42,890 bases of DNA from Actinomycetes bacterium (GCA_021790675.1 JAJYGN010000068.1:1-42890); one strand, 5' to 3'. Counted from the first letter of the stretch, positions 30,569-40,100 are shown. Made by a program: numbers and translations. Notes: generated from the sequence alone by a model not told the origin.

Positions 30569-31915
30569 CTAGGGCTGGCTGACCGTGGGCAAGGTAACGA
30601 CGAAGCGCGCCCCGCCCAGTTCGGGGTCCTGGTCGACCTCGACCGTGCCCTGGAGTTCGGCGACCACCTGGGCAACAATGGACAGGCCCAGACCCGATCC
30701 GGGTAGCGCGCGAGCTGACGCCGAGCGCCAGAAGCGGTCAAAGACGTGGGGGCGGTCGCTCTCGGCGATCCCCGGCCCCGAGTCGGCGACCGTGATGCGA
30801 CCGTCCTCGCTGGTCACGCGGATGCGCCCGCCGGCGGGGGTGAACTTGACCGCGTTGGTGAGCAGGTTCGAGATGGCGCGCACGAGACGGTCGCGCCGAG
30901 CGAGGACCATCGACGCGTCGACCTCGGTGTCGATGGTGATGTCCTTGATCCGCGCGTGGGTGCGCGCGGTGTCCACACACTCGTCCACACACTCGTCGAG
31001 TCGCAAGACGACGGGCTCGCCCTCGCTGCGTTCGCCGCGGGCGAGCTCGCCGAGGTCGGTGACGAGCGCGGCGAGCTCGTCGACCTGGGCGACCATGTCG
31101 TGTGTCAGTTGGCGAAGATCTTCTGCTGACAGGTCACGCGCTCGCGACAGCACCTGCGCGTTGGTGCGAAGTGACGTGAGCGGGGTGCGCAGCTCGTGGC
31201 TCGCGTCGAGCACGAGCTGTCGCTGGAGGTACTGGCTGCTCTGGACGCTGGCGAGGAGCCGGTTGAAGACGCGTCGCAGCCGTCCCAGCTCGTCGGCGCC
31301 GCCCTCGTCGATGCGATACGTCATGTCGTTGGTCTCGGCGACGCGCTCGATCTCGTTGGTGACCTCTTCGAGGGGATGCAGCGCGGTGCGCGCGAGGGCC
31401 AGTCCCAGAATGAGCGCGAGCGCAAGCCCCCCGGCGGCAACGATGAGCAGTGTGCGCACCAGGTGGCGCAGCTCGTTCTCCTGACCGGTGATGTTCACGA
31501 CGAACAACTGGGCCGACGTTGTGGCGATCGTGTAGAGCCCGCTCTGACCGCCGACGATGGAGTTCTTGGGCAGCGGGACGATGAGCTCGCGATAGAACTG
31601 GCCGCCGAACTCGACGCTGCGGATCAGCTGAGAGCCCTTTCCGTTGGCCAGACGACGGATCGTCGCGTCGATGGGCACGTTGGACTTGGGCACCGTCTGG
31701 CCGTTAGCGAGGACCAGTTCGAAGTACGAGCCGGTGACCTGGGAGTCGTCGCCCACCAGGTGTCCGGCGGGCGAGTGCGACGCCTGGAGCAGCGACTCGT
31801 CCACCGAGCGCAGGATCGCGTTGCGCGTGGTGAGAAACGACGCCAGACAGGCCAATACGACGGCCACCGCGGCGACGCCCACCGTGGCGCCGATGACGCG
31901 AGCGCGAAAGGTCAC
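30569..31915 (-). CDS. Sensor histidine kinase, MprB-like
   Basis: 448-residue membrane histidine kinase. TM1 is about 10-28, an external sensor region 29-152, TM2 about 153-176, then a HAMP linker, the HisKA dimer domain with phospho-acceptor His240 in DASHELRTPL, and an HATPase_c domain with NLLTNAVKF (N box), DSGPGI (G1), FDRFWR (F box) and GSGLGLSIV (G2). Arrangement and wording are close to mycobacterial MprB/PrrB. The GTG start overlaps the regulator's TGA (GTGA). The signal is unknown; MprB senses envelope stress. Confidence 0.92.
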   Translation of the reverse strand: MTFRARVIGATVGVAAVAVVLACLASFLTTRNAILRSVDESLLQASHSPAGHLVGDDSQVTGSYFELVLANGQTVPKSNVPIDATIRRLANGKGSQLIRSVEFGGQFYRELIVPLPKNSIVGGQSGLYTIATTSAQLFVVNITGQENELRHLVRTLLIVAAGGLALALILGLALARTALHPLEEVTNEIERVAETNDMTYRIDEGGADELGRLRRVFNRLLASVQSSQYLQRQLVLDASHELRTPLTSLRTNAQVLSRARDLSAEDLRQLTHDMVAQVDELAALVTDLGELARGERSEGEPVVLRLDECVDECVDTARTHARIKDITIDTEVDASMVLARRDRLVRAISNLLTNAVKFTPAGGRIRVTSEDGRITVADSGPGIAESDRPHVFDRFWRSASARALPGSGLGLSIVAQVVAELQGTVEVDQDPELGGARFVVTLPTVSQP

Positions 31916-32610
31916 GACGCGCGCAGTGCGTATCCCACGCCGCGCACCGTCTGGATGAGGCGCGACTCGCCGCCCTCTTCGAGCTTGCGGCGCAGGTAGC
32001 CGATGTAGACGGCCAGCGAGTTGGTGCCCGAGTCAAAGGTGTATCCCCACACGAGGTCGAGTATCTGGTCGCGGGTCAGTACCTGGCGCGGGTGGTGCAA
32101 GAACAGCTCGAGCAGGTCGAACTCGATCTTGGTCAGGGCGATGGGGCGGCTGGCGCGCAGGACTTCGCGGGTCTGAGGATTGAGGCTCAGGTCCTCGAAG
32201 CGCAGGACCGCCACGTCACCGTCGGAGAGGTTGTGTCGGCGCAGCAGCGCGCGCAGTCGCGCGAGCAGCTCGGCGAGGTCGAAGGGCTTAACGAGGTAGT
32301 CGTCCGCGCCGACGTCGAGGCCCTCGACGCGATCGTTCACCGCGTCTCGCGCCGTGAGCATCAGGATCGGCGTCGAGTCGCCGGCGCGGCGGATCCGCCG
32401 ACAGACTTCGAGTCCGTCGATGTCGGGTAGCTGCAGATCGAGGATGATTGCGTCGGGCGCTCGCAACTGGACCGACTTCAGCGCGCTGTTGCCGTCTTCG
32501 AAGAGGTCGACGTCGTAGTTCTCCATACGCAGGGCGCGCCCGAGGGCAGTGCGAATCGCCCCGTCGTCGTCCACGATGGCGACGTAGGGGTTCGGGTTGG
32601 TGGTTGTCAC
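31912..32610 (-). CDS. OmpR/PhoB-type response regulator, MprA-like
   Basis: 232-residue DNA-binding response regulator. Receiver domain: acidic pocket Asp14-16, phospho-acceptor Asp58 in IILDLQLPD, Thr86 and Lys108 in VKPF. The C-terminal winged-helix domain has LTKIEFDLLELFLHHPRQVL and YIGYLRRK, with GVGYALR at the end, very like MprA. GTG start with AAAGGA six bases upstream. First gene of a two-gene operon with the kinase. Confidence 0.94.
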   Translation of the reverse strand: MTTTNPNPYVAIVDDDGAIRTALGRALRMENYDVDLFEDGNSALKSVQLRAPDAIILDLQLPDIDGLEVCRRIRRAGDSTPILMLTARDAVNDRVEGLDVGADDYLVKPFDLAELLARLRALLRRHNLSDGDVAVLRFEDLSLNPQTREVLRASRPIALTKIEFDLLELFLHHPRQVLTRDQILDLVWGYTFDSGTNSLAVYIGYLRRKLEEGGESRLIQTVRGVGYALRAS

Positions 32611-32642
32611 GTCGATCCTTTACCCGGCTAGACAGGCTCTAG

Positions 32643-32667
32643 TGTGGCTGTTTGGTATTAAGCCACA
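32643..32667 (-). repeat. Inverted repeat in the regulator's upstream region
   Basis: TGTGGCT and AGCCACA, perfect seven-base arms around an 11-base A/T-rich spacer, between tRNA-Gln and the regulator gene. Role unknown. Confidence 0.4.
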
Positions 32668-32674
32668 TCATCCA

Positions 32675-32693
32675 TTCTCTAAGAATCTATGAA
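32675..32693 (-). promoter_or_regulatory. Candidate MprA-like box upstream of the response regulator
   Basis: On the minus strand TTCATAGA-TTCTTAGA-GAA: an eight-base direct repeat with one mismatch, as OmpR-type regulators bind. Its centre GATTCTTAG is close to GATTCTCAG of the published mycobacterial MprA box. It lies 65 bases before the regulator GTG, suggesting autoregulation. Confidence 0.5.
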
Positions 32694-32713
32694 GTTTGTG
32701 GCGATAGCACCGG

Positions 32714-32789
32714 TGGCGGGTAGTTCAACCGGCAGAACAGCGGACTTTGGATCCGAAGGTTGGAGGTTCGAGCCCTCCCCCGCCAGCCA
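32714..32789 (+). tRNA. tRNA-Gln (anticodon TTG)
   Basis: 76-base cloverleaf with encoded CCA. Acceptor stem TGGCGGG/CCCGCCA is perfect (7 pairs), discriminator G32786, then CCA. D stem GTTC/GAAC; anticodon loop CTTTGGA with anticodon TTG; T arm GGAGG-TTCGAGC-CCTCC is perfect. In the anticodon stem (GCGGA/TCCGA) four pairs form and the lowest is G-A. A tRNA-Gln near glmU is also the arrangement in mycobacteria. Confidence 0.95.
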
Positions 32790-32804
32790 CCCGGGAGTCA
32801 CCGG

Positions 32805-33698
32805 CTAGTGCACGCCGCGTCCCCGGTCGGCGAGCAGGGCGGCCAGGGCGAGGGGATTGTCGCCCTGGACCGAGTGTCCGGCCTCGACGCGGATGACTCT
32901 CGCGCCGGGACGCGCCTGAAGAAAGCGCGCTTCGTCCTGGTCGTCGACCACCGAGCTAGCCCACGTGGCGCGTATCAAGGTGACCGGCACGGTGATCTCT
33001 TCGAGCACGCGCCAGAGGTCGCCCTGTGGCGGGGCAGCCTCGGCCGGTGCGGGGTGCTGCTGGTGGCGCCAGACCCAGGTGCCGTCGTCGCGGCGAAGCG
33101 CGTTGTGCAGGATCCCCCGGCGCAGAGAGGACACCGAGCGGGTGGGGTTGTGTTCGATCGTGCGCGCGAGCAGTTCGTCGAAGTCGGCGAAGGTGGCCGG
33201 GCCGTTCACGAAGTCGGTGATGTGGCGGGCCTTGTCGGCGTTGACCCCGGGAGTGATGTCGACGAGCACGAGCTCGCTCACCAGGTCGGGGCGCTCGTGG
33301 GCGATGAACAGGCTGGTTAGCCCGCCGAGGGACATGCCGACCAGGGGCACCGGGCGATCGAGGAGCTGCTCGAGCGCGCGCTCGAGGTCGGTCGCGTGGG
33401 TCCGCGCCGAGGAGGACCCGTGGGGCCCGGGGTCCGAGTGGCCGTGTCCGGGCAGGTCGAGGGCGAGCAGCGGACGTCCCAGGGCCAGTGCCACGGTGTC
33501 GAAGGTGTGCGCGTTCTGGGCCCCACCGTGAACGAGCACGAGTTCGGCTGCGCCCTCGCCCCAGGCGAGTCCGCTCACCTGGCGCAGTCCGTCTACGGCG
33601 ACGAAGAAGCGCCGCACGGGTGGCACCTCGACGTCGAGGTCCCACTCCGCCAGGTTCTCGTGGAAGTAGGCGAACTCGTTGTAGGTGAAGTCCTCCAC
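32805..33698 (-). CDS. Alpha/beta hydrolase
   Basis: 297-residue alpha/beta-hydrolase-fold protein, substrate unknown. Oxyanion HGG at 57-59, nucleophile Ser123 in GMSLGG, and catalytic His275 in EAGHSVQGDNP; the acid is probably around 252. DLPGHGHSDPGP is the typical loop after strand 4. GTG at 33698 (MEDFTYNEF) is supported by TACGAT exactly six bases upstream; the frame stays open far beyond, but that part lies antisense to glmU. Its 3' end faces the tRNA. Related to the MhpC/epoxide hydrolase-like group; no clear pathway context. Confidence 0.87.
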   Translation of the reverse strand: MEDFTYNEFAYFHENLAEWDLDVEVPPVRRFFVAVDGLRQVSGLAWGEGAAELVLVHGGAQNAHTFDTVALALGRPLLALDLPGHGHSDPGPHGSSSARTHATDLERALEQLLDRPVPLVGMSLGGLTSLFIAHERPDLVSELVLVDITPGVNADKARHITDFVNGPATFADFDELLARTIEHNPTRSVSSLRRGILHNALRRDDGTWVWRHQQHPAPAEAAPPQGDLWRVLEEITVPVTLIRATWASSVVDDQDEARFLQARPGARVIRVEAGHSVQGDNPLALAALLADRGRGVH

Positions 33699-33704
33699 GC
33701 TGGA

Positions 33705-33710
33705 ATCGTA
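33705..33710 (-). promoter_or_regulatory. Leaderless-type -10 (TACGAT) of the alpha/beta hydrolase
   Basis: TACGAT on the minus strand exactly six bases before the GTG at 33698. Confidence 0.6.
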
Positions 33711-33734
33711 GGAGATCCTGGTAGAGATGGAGTC

Positions 33735-34811
33735 GTGAGAGCCACTTGCGCCGTCGTGCTCGCCGCGGGCGAGGGAACGCGGATGCGATCGCCGCGGCCC
33801 AAGCCGCTGCATCTGCTCTGCGGACGTCCGATGGTGAGTTTCATCCTCGACGCAGTCAGCGACGCCCGGGCGACCTTCGTTGTCGTCGGCCACGGCGCCA
33901 CCTGGGTCGAAAAGGAGCTGCGCGCGCGACACGGCGACGCGCTGTCCTTCGTCGAGCAGTCTGAGCAGCTGGGAACGGGTCACGCGGTGGCCACGGCCCT
34001 GCCCGCGATCCTCGACGTGGTGGGCGATGTCGACGTGGACGTCGTCATCGTGCCCGGCGACACGCCATTGCTGCGACGCGCCACTCTTAGCGAGCTCGTC
34101 GCGCGCCACCGGGAGGGCCAGGCCGCGATGACCGTGCTGAGCGCGGTGCTCGAAGATCCCTCGGGCTACGGGCGCATCGTGCGCGACCGCGACGGGCGCT
34201 TCACGCGCATCGTCGAAGAGCGCGACGCATCGCCTGAGGAGCGCCAGATACACGAGGTCAACACGTCGGTCATGGTGGTGCGCGCCGCCCTTTTGGGCCC
34301 CGGACTTCGTCGGGTGGGCCGCCAGAACGCCCAGCACGAGTACTACCTGACCGACCTGGTGGGCGTGTTGCGCGAGGCCGGCCACGCGACGGCCGCGGTT
34401 CCGGTCGACGACGCCCTCGAGGTGATGGGGGTCAACGACCGCTCCCAGCTCGCGGGAGCCGAGCGCGAGATGCGCCGGCGCATCAACGAGCGTTGGATGC
34501 AGCGCGGGGTCACGATGTGGGATCCGCGCCACACCTACGTCGACGCCGACGTCGAGCTGGCCGCGGACGTCTCCTTGCTGCCGGGCACGGTGCTGCGCGG
34601 GCGCACCACCGTGGCCGCCGGGGCGATCATCGGTCCCCACGCGCACTTAGAGGACGTGACGGTGGGCGAGGGGGCTCGCATCGCGACGGTGACGGTCACA
34701 CGCGCGGTCATCGGCGAGCGCGCCGACGTGGGCGCGTACGCAGTGCTCGAGGCCGGCGTGGTTCTCGAGGCCGGCGCTCGTGTCGCCCCGGGAGACCATC
34801 TTTCGGCCTGA
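33735..34811 (+). CDS. glmU: UDP-N-acetylglucosamine pyrophosphorylase (GlmU-like, acetyltransferase domain truncated)
   Basis: 358 residues against about 456 for E. coli GlmU. The uridylyltransferase half is complete: LAAGEGTRMRSPRPKPLH (9-26), EQLGTGHA, PGDTPLL and GYGR. The left-handed beta-helix half begins (DPRHTYVDADVELAADV) but ends after a few coils at PGDHLSA. The segments holding the catalytic histidine and the acetyl-CoA site (NHLSYLGDA, NIGAGTITCNYDG in E. coli) are missing, and prs starts 27 bases after the stop, so no lost remainder follows. It should convert GlcNAc-1-P to UDP-GlcNAc but not acetylate GlcN-1-P. GTG start; the weak box TAGAGA lies seven bases upstream. Position before prs is conserved. 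Confidence 0.88.
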   Translation: MRATCAVVLAAGEGTRMRSPRPKPLHLLCGRPMVSFILDAVSDARATFVVVGHGATWVEKELRARHGDALSFVEQSEQLGTGHAVATALPAILDVVGDVDVDVVIVPGDTPLLRRATLSELVARHREGQAAMTVLSAVLEDPSGYGRIVRDRDGRFTRIVEERDASPEERQIHEVNTSVMVVRAALLGPGLRRVGRQNAQHEYYLTDLVGVLREAGHATAAVPVDDALEVMGVNDRSQLAGAEREMRRRINERWMQRGVTMWDPRHTYVDADVELAADVSLLPGTVLRGRTTVAAGAIIGPHAHLEDVTVGEGARIATVTVTRAVIGERADVGAYAVLEAGVVLEAGARVAPGDHLSA

Positions 34812-34825
34812 GTCGGCGCGCACTG

Positions 34826-34831
34826 TACGCT
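34826..34831 (+). promoter_or_regulatory. Leaderless-type -10 (TACGCT) of prs
   Basis: TACGCT exactly six bases before the prs GTG; box and spacing are the same as before the PfkB kinase. Confidence 0.65.
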
Positions 34832-34837
34832 GGCGCC

Positions 34838-35812
34838 GTGGAGTCGCTCGCCAAACGTCGTCTCGTCATCGTGACGGGACGCTGTCACCCCGACCTCGCG
34901 CGCGACATTGCCGGCAAGCTCGGCGTCGAGCTCACCGAGGCCAACGTGCGCGAATTCGCCAACGGCGAGATCCACTGCCGCTTCGACGAGTCGATCCGCG
35001 GTGCGCACGTCTTCATCGTCCAGACCCACTCCTCGCCCGTGAACGACGCCGTCATGGAGCAGCTGATAATGATCGACGCGGCCAAGCGCGCCTCGGCCAA
35101 GTCGATCACCGCCGTGATACCGAACTACGGCTACGCCCGTCAGGACCGCAAGAGCGCCGGCCGCGAGCCGATCACAGCGAAGCTCATTGCCGACATGCTC
35201 CAGACCGCCGGGGCGAGCCGCGTGCTGTCGGTGGACTTCCACTCGGGCCAGATCCAGGGGTTCTTCGACATCCCCGTCGACCACCTGGTCGCCGCGCCCG
35301 TGCTCGAGGACTACCTCAAGGCCAACGCCAATCCCCACGAGTTGGTCGTGGTCGCCCCCGACGCAGGACGCGTCAAGGTGGCCGAGCGCTACGCCCAGCA
35401 CCTGGGCTGTGACCTGGCCCTGGTGCACAAGACCCGCCCGCGCGGCTCGGCGAATATTGCCGAGGCGCGCCACATCGTTGGTGACGTCCACGGGCGCCAC
35501 TGTGTTCTGATCGACGACATGATCGACACCGCCGGCACGATCGTGGCGGCCTGCGACCTCCTCAAGTCCCACGGCGCAGAAGAGATCTGGGTGATGGCCA
35601 CGCACGCGGTGTTCTCGCCGCCAGCAATTGAGCGCCTCTTCAACGCCCCCGTGAGCCGGGTCGTGGTGACTGACACCCTGCCCCTGCCCCCGGAGCGGCG
35701 CTTCGAGAAGCTCGAGGTCCTCTCGGTGGCCTCCATCGTGGCCAACGCGATCGCGGCGATCTTCGAGGACTCCTCGGTGTCGGACATCTTCGGAGGCGAG
35801 AACCTTCTCTAG
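34838..35812 (+). CDS. prs: Ribose-phosphate pyrophosphokinase (PRPP synthetase)
   Basis: 324-residue enzyme making phosphoribosyl pyrophosphate from ribose-5-phosphate and ATP, feeding purine, pyrimidine, His and Trp synthesis. Motifs: EFANGEIHCRF (about 39-49), the ATP flexible loop YGYARQDRK (about 96-104), and the PRPP loop VLIDDMIDTAGTIV (about 226-239). Normal length. GTG start fixed by the leaderless-type box; the longer in-frame extension upstream runs through glmU and is rejected. Confidence 0.95.
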   Translation: MESLAKRRLVIVTGRCHPDLARDIAGKLGVELTEANVREFANGEIHCRFDESIRGAHVFIVQTHSSPVNDAVMEQLIMIDAAKRASAKSITAVIPNYGYARQDRKSAGREPITAKLIADMLQTAGASRVLSVDFHSGQIQGFFDIPVDHLVAAPVLEDYLKANANPHELVVVAPDAGRVKVAERYAQHLGCDLALVHKTRPRGSANIAEARHIVGDVHGRHCVLIDDMIDTAGTIVAACDLLKSHGAEEIWVMATHAVFSPPAIERLFNAPVSRVVVTDTLPLPPERRFEKLEVLSVASIVANAIAAIFEDSSVSDIFGGENLL

Positions 35813-35834
35813 TGTGGGCACCCGCCCGAGGCAC

Positions 35835-35840
35835 TAGACT
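35835..35840 (+). promoter_or_regulatory. -10-like box (TAGACT) of rplY
   Basis: TAGACT 47 bases before the rplY ATG; a transcript from about 35847 would have a leader of some 40 bases containing the strong TGGAGGA ribosome site. Confidence 0.5.
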
Positions 35841-35887
35841 GGACGCTCTGTGCTCGACCGATCGTCGAGAACTACTGGAGGAATGTC

Positions 35888-36478
35888 ATGTCTCAGGCCA
35901 CCCTGCACGCCTCGACGAGTCGATCACTGGGCTCGCGCGACTCGCGCCGCCTGCGTCTGGCCGGCTCGATCCCGGCCGTCGTCTACGGCGTGGGCGTCTC
36001 CCCGCTCGCGGTAGCCGTGGACGCCAAGGCCTTCCGCGGCGCCGTCTCGGGCGCCCAGGGCCTCAACTCGCTGATCACCCTCGACGCCGACGGGCAGACC
36101 TTCACGGTCATGGCCCGCGAGATCCAGCGCCATCCGGTGCGCGGGACCGTCGCGCACATCGACTTCCAGGTCGTGGACCCGAACAAGCCGGTCGTCACTG
36201 AGATCCCCCTGCACGTGGTGGGCGATGCCGTCGAGGTGCGCCACGCCGACTGGGAGGTCGACCAGCAGCTGTTCTCGCTCGAGATCCGCACCCGCCCCGA
36301 CCAGATCCCGACCCACCTGGACGTTGACATCTCGGCCCTCAAGGCCGGTAGTTCTATCCGCGTCGCCGACCTCGAACTGCCCGCGGGCGTGGAGGCGGTC
36401 GCTGACGTCGCTCTCACCGTGGTCACCACCCACGCCGGGCGAGCCGCGAAGGCCGGCGGGGCCGAAGTCACCGCCTAA
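35888..36478 (+). CDS. rplY: Ribosomal protein bL25 (Ctc form)
   Basis: 196-residue 5S-rRNA-binding protein of the long, Ctc/TL5 type. The N-terminal L25 domain (about 1-93) includes LRLAGSIPAVVYGVG and HPVRGTVAHIDFQVV; the C-terminal TL5 beta domain (about 95-185) includes VDISALKAGSSIRVADLELP. ATG with the strong Shine-Dalgarno TGGAGGA seven bases upstream. Two bases separate its stop from pth, the usual rplY-pth pairing. Confidence 0.95.
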   Translation: MSQATLHASTSRSLGSRDSRRLRLAGSIPAVVYGVGVSPLAVAVDAKAFRGAVSGAQGLNSLITLDADGQTFTVMAREIQRHPVRGTVAHIDFQVVDPNKPVVTEIPLHVVGDAVEVRHADWEVDQQLFSLEIRTRPDQIPTHLDVDISALKAGSSIRVADLELPAGVEAVADVALTVVTTHAGRAAKAGGAEVTA

Positions 36479-36480
36479 TC

Positions 36481-37101
36481 GTGTCGGCGCTGCGGCGCTC
36501 CTCGGAACGTCGCGGCAGCGCGAGCGTCCTGCTGATCGTCGGCCTGGCCAATCCGGGCGAAGAGTTCGAGTCGAGCCGCCACAACGTGGGTGGCGACGCC
36601 GTTCGCCTGGCGGTGCAGCGCCACGGCGCGACGCTTACTCACGAAGGGCGCCAGCGCGCGATGTCGGCGACGCTTTTGACGCCGCGCGGCCCGGTGACTC
36701 TCGCCGTGCCGTCGACCTTCATGAACGAGTCGGGAGCGGCGGTCGCGCCCTTGATGCGGCGCACCTCGCTCGAGGGTCCCGCGCACCTCGTCATCGTTCA
36801 CGACGAGCTCGACCTCGAACCCGGTCGGGTCCAGTTGAAGATGGGCGGGGGACTGGCTGGTCACAACGGGCTGCGCTCGATCGCCCAGGTCCTAGGCACC
36901 AACGATTTCATCCGACTGCGCATCGGGGTGGGCAAGCCGCGCACCAAGGAGGAGGGGGCCAACTTCGTTCTCGCCCGCCTGCGGGGGGCCAAGAAGGCCG
37001 AGCGCGACAACAACGTGGCCCTCGCCGCTGACGCGATCGACGCGTTGATCGACGAAGGCTTCGACGGGGCCCAGCGTCGCGTGAACGCTCCCCGTGGCTG
37101 A
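36481..37101 (+). CDS. pth: Peptidyl-tRNA hydrolase
   Basis: 206-residue enzyme rescuing tRNA from dropped-off peptidyl-tRNA. The fold begins at LLIVGLANPGEEFESSRHNV with catalytic His34; STFMNESG, HDELDLEPG and GGGLAGHNGLRSI are the other active-site segments. GTG start two bases after rplY gives about 15 residues more than usual before the first strand; no better start is visible. The 3' end overlaps mfd by eight bases. Confidence 0.94.
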   Translation: MSALRRSSERRGSASVLLIVGLANPGEEFESSRHNVGGDAVRLAVQRHGATLTHEGRQRAMSATLLTPRGPVTLAVPSTFMNESGAAVAPLMRRTSLEGPAHLVIVHDELDLEPGRVQLKMGGGLAGHNGLRSIAQVLGTNDFIRLRIGVGKPRTKEEGANFVLARLRGAKKAERDNNVALAADAIDALIDEGFDGAQRRVNAPRG

Positions 37102-40100
37102 GACCGGTCTCACCCGGGTCCTCGAGCGCGTCGCGCCCACACTGCGCGCTCTCCTGGCTAGTGACGCGCTGACCCCTTCGAGCTACGCGACTCCCCTCGC
37201 GGTGGGGGCCCTGGCCCTCGATCACCCCCAGGTGCTCGCCGTCGTGGCGACCTCGGCCGACGCCGACCTGCTCGCCCAGGCCCTTGCGGCACTGCTCGGT
37301 GAGGACGACGTTGCCCTTTGGCCGGCCTGGGACACACACCCGCTTGAACGCGTCAGTCCCGACGTCAGCGTGATGGCGGCGCGCAGCCTGGTGCGCTGGC
37401 GCGTCACCCGCGGCGACGCGCCGCGGGTGATCGTGGCTTCGGCCCGGTCGATCTCTCAGATCCTGGCCCCGGGCGAGGCACTCAAACCCCTCGAGGTTCG
37501 CCGCGGCGAGAGCCGCGAGCGCGACGAGCTGCTGGCGCGACTGGTGGCGACGGGATATCGGCGCGAGTCCCTGGTCGAGCACCGCGCCGAGTTCGCCGTC
37601 CGCGGCGGCATCGTCGACGTGTGGCCCGCCCAGGCCAGTGAGCCGGTGCGCCTGGACTTCTTTGGTGACGAGATCGAGCGCCTCACGATCTTCGACGTCG
37701 CCACCCAGCGCTCTCGCGAGGACCTCGAGCACGTGGTCATCGCTCCCGCGCGCGAGTGGATCCCCTCGGGGGCCGTGCGTGAGTCCCTCGTCGAGGTCGC
37801 CGCCGCGAACCCGTGGACGCGCCCGATGCTCTCGCGTCTGGCCGAGGGCGAACTCCTCGACGGTATGGAGGGCTGGATGATGCTCGCCGGGGCCGAGCGA
37901 CGCACCCTGCTCGACGAGCTAGAAGGCGCCACCGTGGTGCTTGTCGAGCCCGATCGCGTCGAGCACCGCCTGGCAGACCTGCTGGACGAGGAGCGCGAGC
38001 TCGCCGACGTCGTGGGCGCCACCTGGGGCGCCCAGTCCGTGCCTCTGTTGCACGTGAAGCGAGACGAGCTCGACCTCGCGGGAGCGACACGGATCGGTGG
38101 CGCGCTGGCCGGCGCGGGCGCCGCGCTGACCTCGCCACCGGTCGTCCAGGGCGACGCCTCGCGCATCGCCGCGCACGTGCGCGGCTGGCCCGCGCGCCGG
38201 CGCGGTGTCGTCCTCACGACCAATCCGGCCGCCGTGTCGCGAATGGCCGACCAACTTCGCGCCGAAGGCCTGGAGGTCACCACCGACGCCGCACGCGTGC
38301 TCGACGCACGCTTGAGCGTGCTGGTCAGCGCGTTGCCCGCGGGCTTCGCCCTCGACGACGCCGACGTCGTTGTCTGGAGCGAGGCGGACCTGACCGGTCG
38401 GCGAGCCGCGCACCGCGCGGTGCACACGAGGGCTCGCAACGTCGACGGGTTCTTCGACGACCTCGCGGTTGGCAGCTACGTGGTGCATCGCCAGCACGGC
38501 GTCGCCCGCTTCTCGGGCACGACGACGCGCACGATGAACGGCACGGTGCGCGACTACCTGGTCCTCGAATTCAAGGATGGTCGCAGCTACTGGCCCACTG
38601 AGCAGATCGACGCGCTCACCCCCTACTCGGGCGGTGACGCGCCGGCGCTCTCGCGCATGGGCGGCGCCGAGTGGCAGCGCACCCGCGCCAAGGCGAGCGC
38701 CGCGGCCTACCTGGTCGCCCAGGATCTCGTGGATCTCTACCGCCAGCGCAGCGTGGCGACCGGCCACGCCTTTGCGCCAGACAGCGCCTGGCAGAGCGAG
38801 ATGGAAGAGCTCTTTCCCTACACGCTCACCCCCGACCAGGCCCAGGCGATTCTTGACGTGAAGGCCGACATGGAGTCGCCGCGCCCGATGGACCGCCTCG
38901 TAGTGGCCGACGTGGGCTTCGGCAAGACCGAGGTGGCGCTGCGCGCCATCTTCAAGGCCGTCCAGGACAACACGCAGGCCGCGTTGCTGGTGCCGACCAC
39001 CCTGCTCGCGAGCCAGCACTACGCGACGTTGCGTGAGCGCTTCGCGGGTTTTCCCGTGAGGGTCGCCATGCTGAGCAGATTCGTCGACGACGCCGAGAGC
39101 ACCGCGACGCTGCGCGGGCTCACCGACGGCAGCGTCGACGTCGTGGTGGGCACGCATCGACTGCTCAGCGATACGGTCACGTTCAAGAACCTCGGTCTGC
39201 TCGTCGTCGACGAGGAGCAGCGATTCGGCGTCGCCCACAAGGAGGCGATCAAGGCGCGCGCCGTCGGCGTCGACGTGCTGACCCTGAGTGCCAGCCCCAT
39301 CCCGCGCACCCTCGAGATGGCCTTCGCGGGCATTCGCGACCTCTCGATGGTCACGACGCCGCCGGCGGATCGTCGCCCGATCCTCACCCACGTCGGCGAG
39401 TACAGCGAGGCCGCGGTGGTCGAGGCGATCCGCCGCGAGCTGCTGCGCGAGGGCCAGGCGTTCTTCGTGCACAACCGCGTCGCCGACATCGACCAGGTGG
39501 CCCGGCGTCTCGGCCAGCTCGTGCCCGACGCGCGCATCGCCGTGGCCCACGGCCAGATGGACGAAGGCACCCTCGAACGGGTGATGATCGACTTCTGGGA
39601 GCGGCGCTTCGACGTGCTGGTCTGCACGACGATCGTCGAGTCCGGCATCGACTTGCCCAGTGTCAACACACTGATCGTGGACCGCGCCGAGCGCCTGGGC
39701 CTGGGCCAACTGCACCAGCTGCGCGGACGTGTCGGGCGCGGCGGCCAGCGCGCCTACGCCTACCTGTTCCACCCGGCCGATCAGGTTCTCTCCGAGACCG
39801 CCTACGAGCGCCTGCGCACGATCGGCGACAACACGGCCCTGGGCAGCGGCTTCAAGATCGCGATGCGCGACCTTGAGATCCGCGGCGCGGGCAACCTGCT
39901 CGGCCACGACCAGTCGGGGCCGGTCGCGGCCGTGGGCTACGACCTCTACGTCCAGCTGGTCGCCGAAGCGGTCGCCGACGCCAAAGGGCTCACCCCGGTC
40001 ACCGTGGCGACGGTCAACCTCGAGGTGCCTGGCGAGGCCCACCTGCCCAAGGACTACGTCGAGGCTGACGACGCGCGCCTCGAGGCCTATAGACGTCTAG

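Noticed and set aside
33699-34646. N-terminal extension of the alpha/beta hydrolase by some 300 codons
   Set aside because: It lies antisense to glmU; the GTG at 33698 has a leaderless-type box and begins at the expected fold boundary.
37919-40042. A 707-codon minus-strand frame within mfd
   Set aside because: Shadow of the mfd coding frame; no recognisable domain, and mfd is intact on the plus strand.
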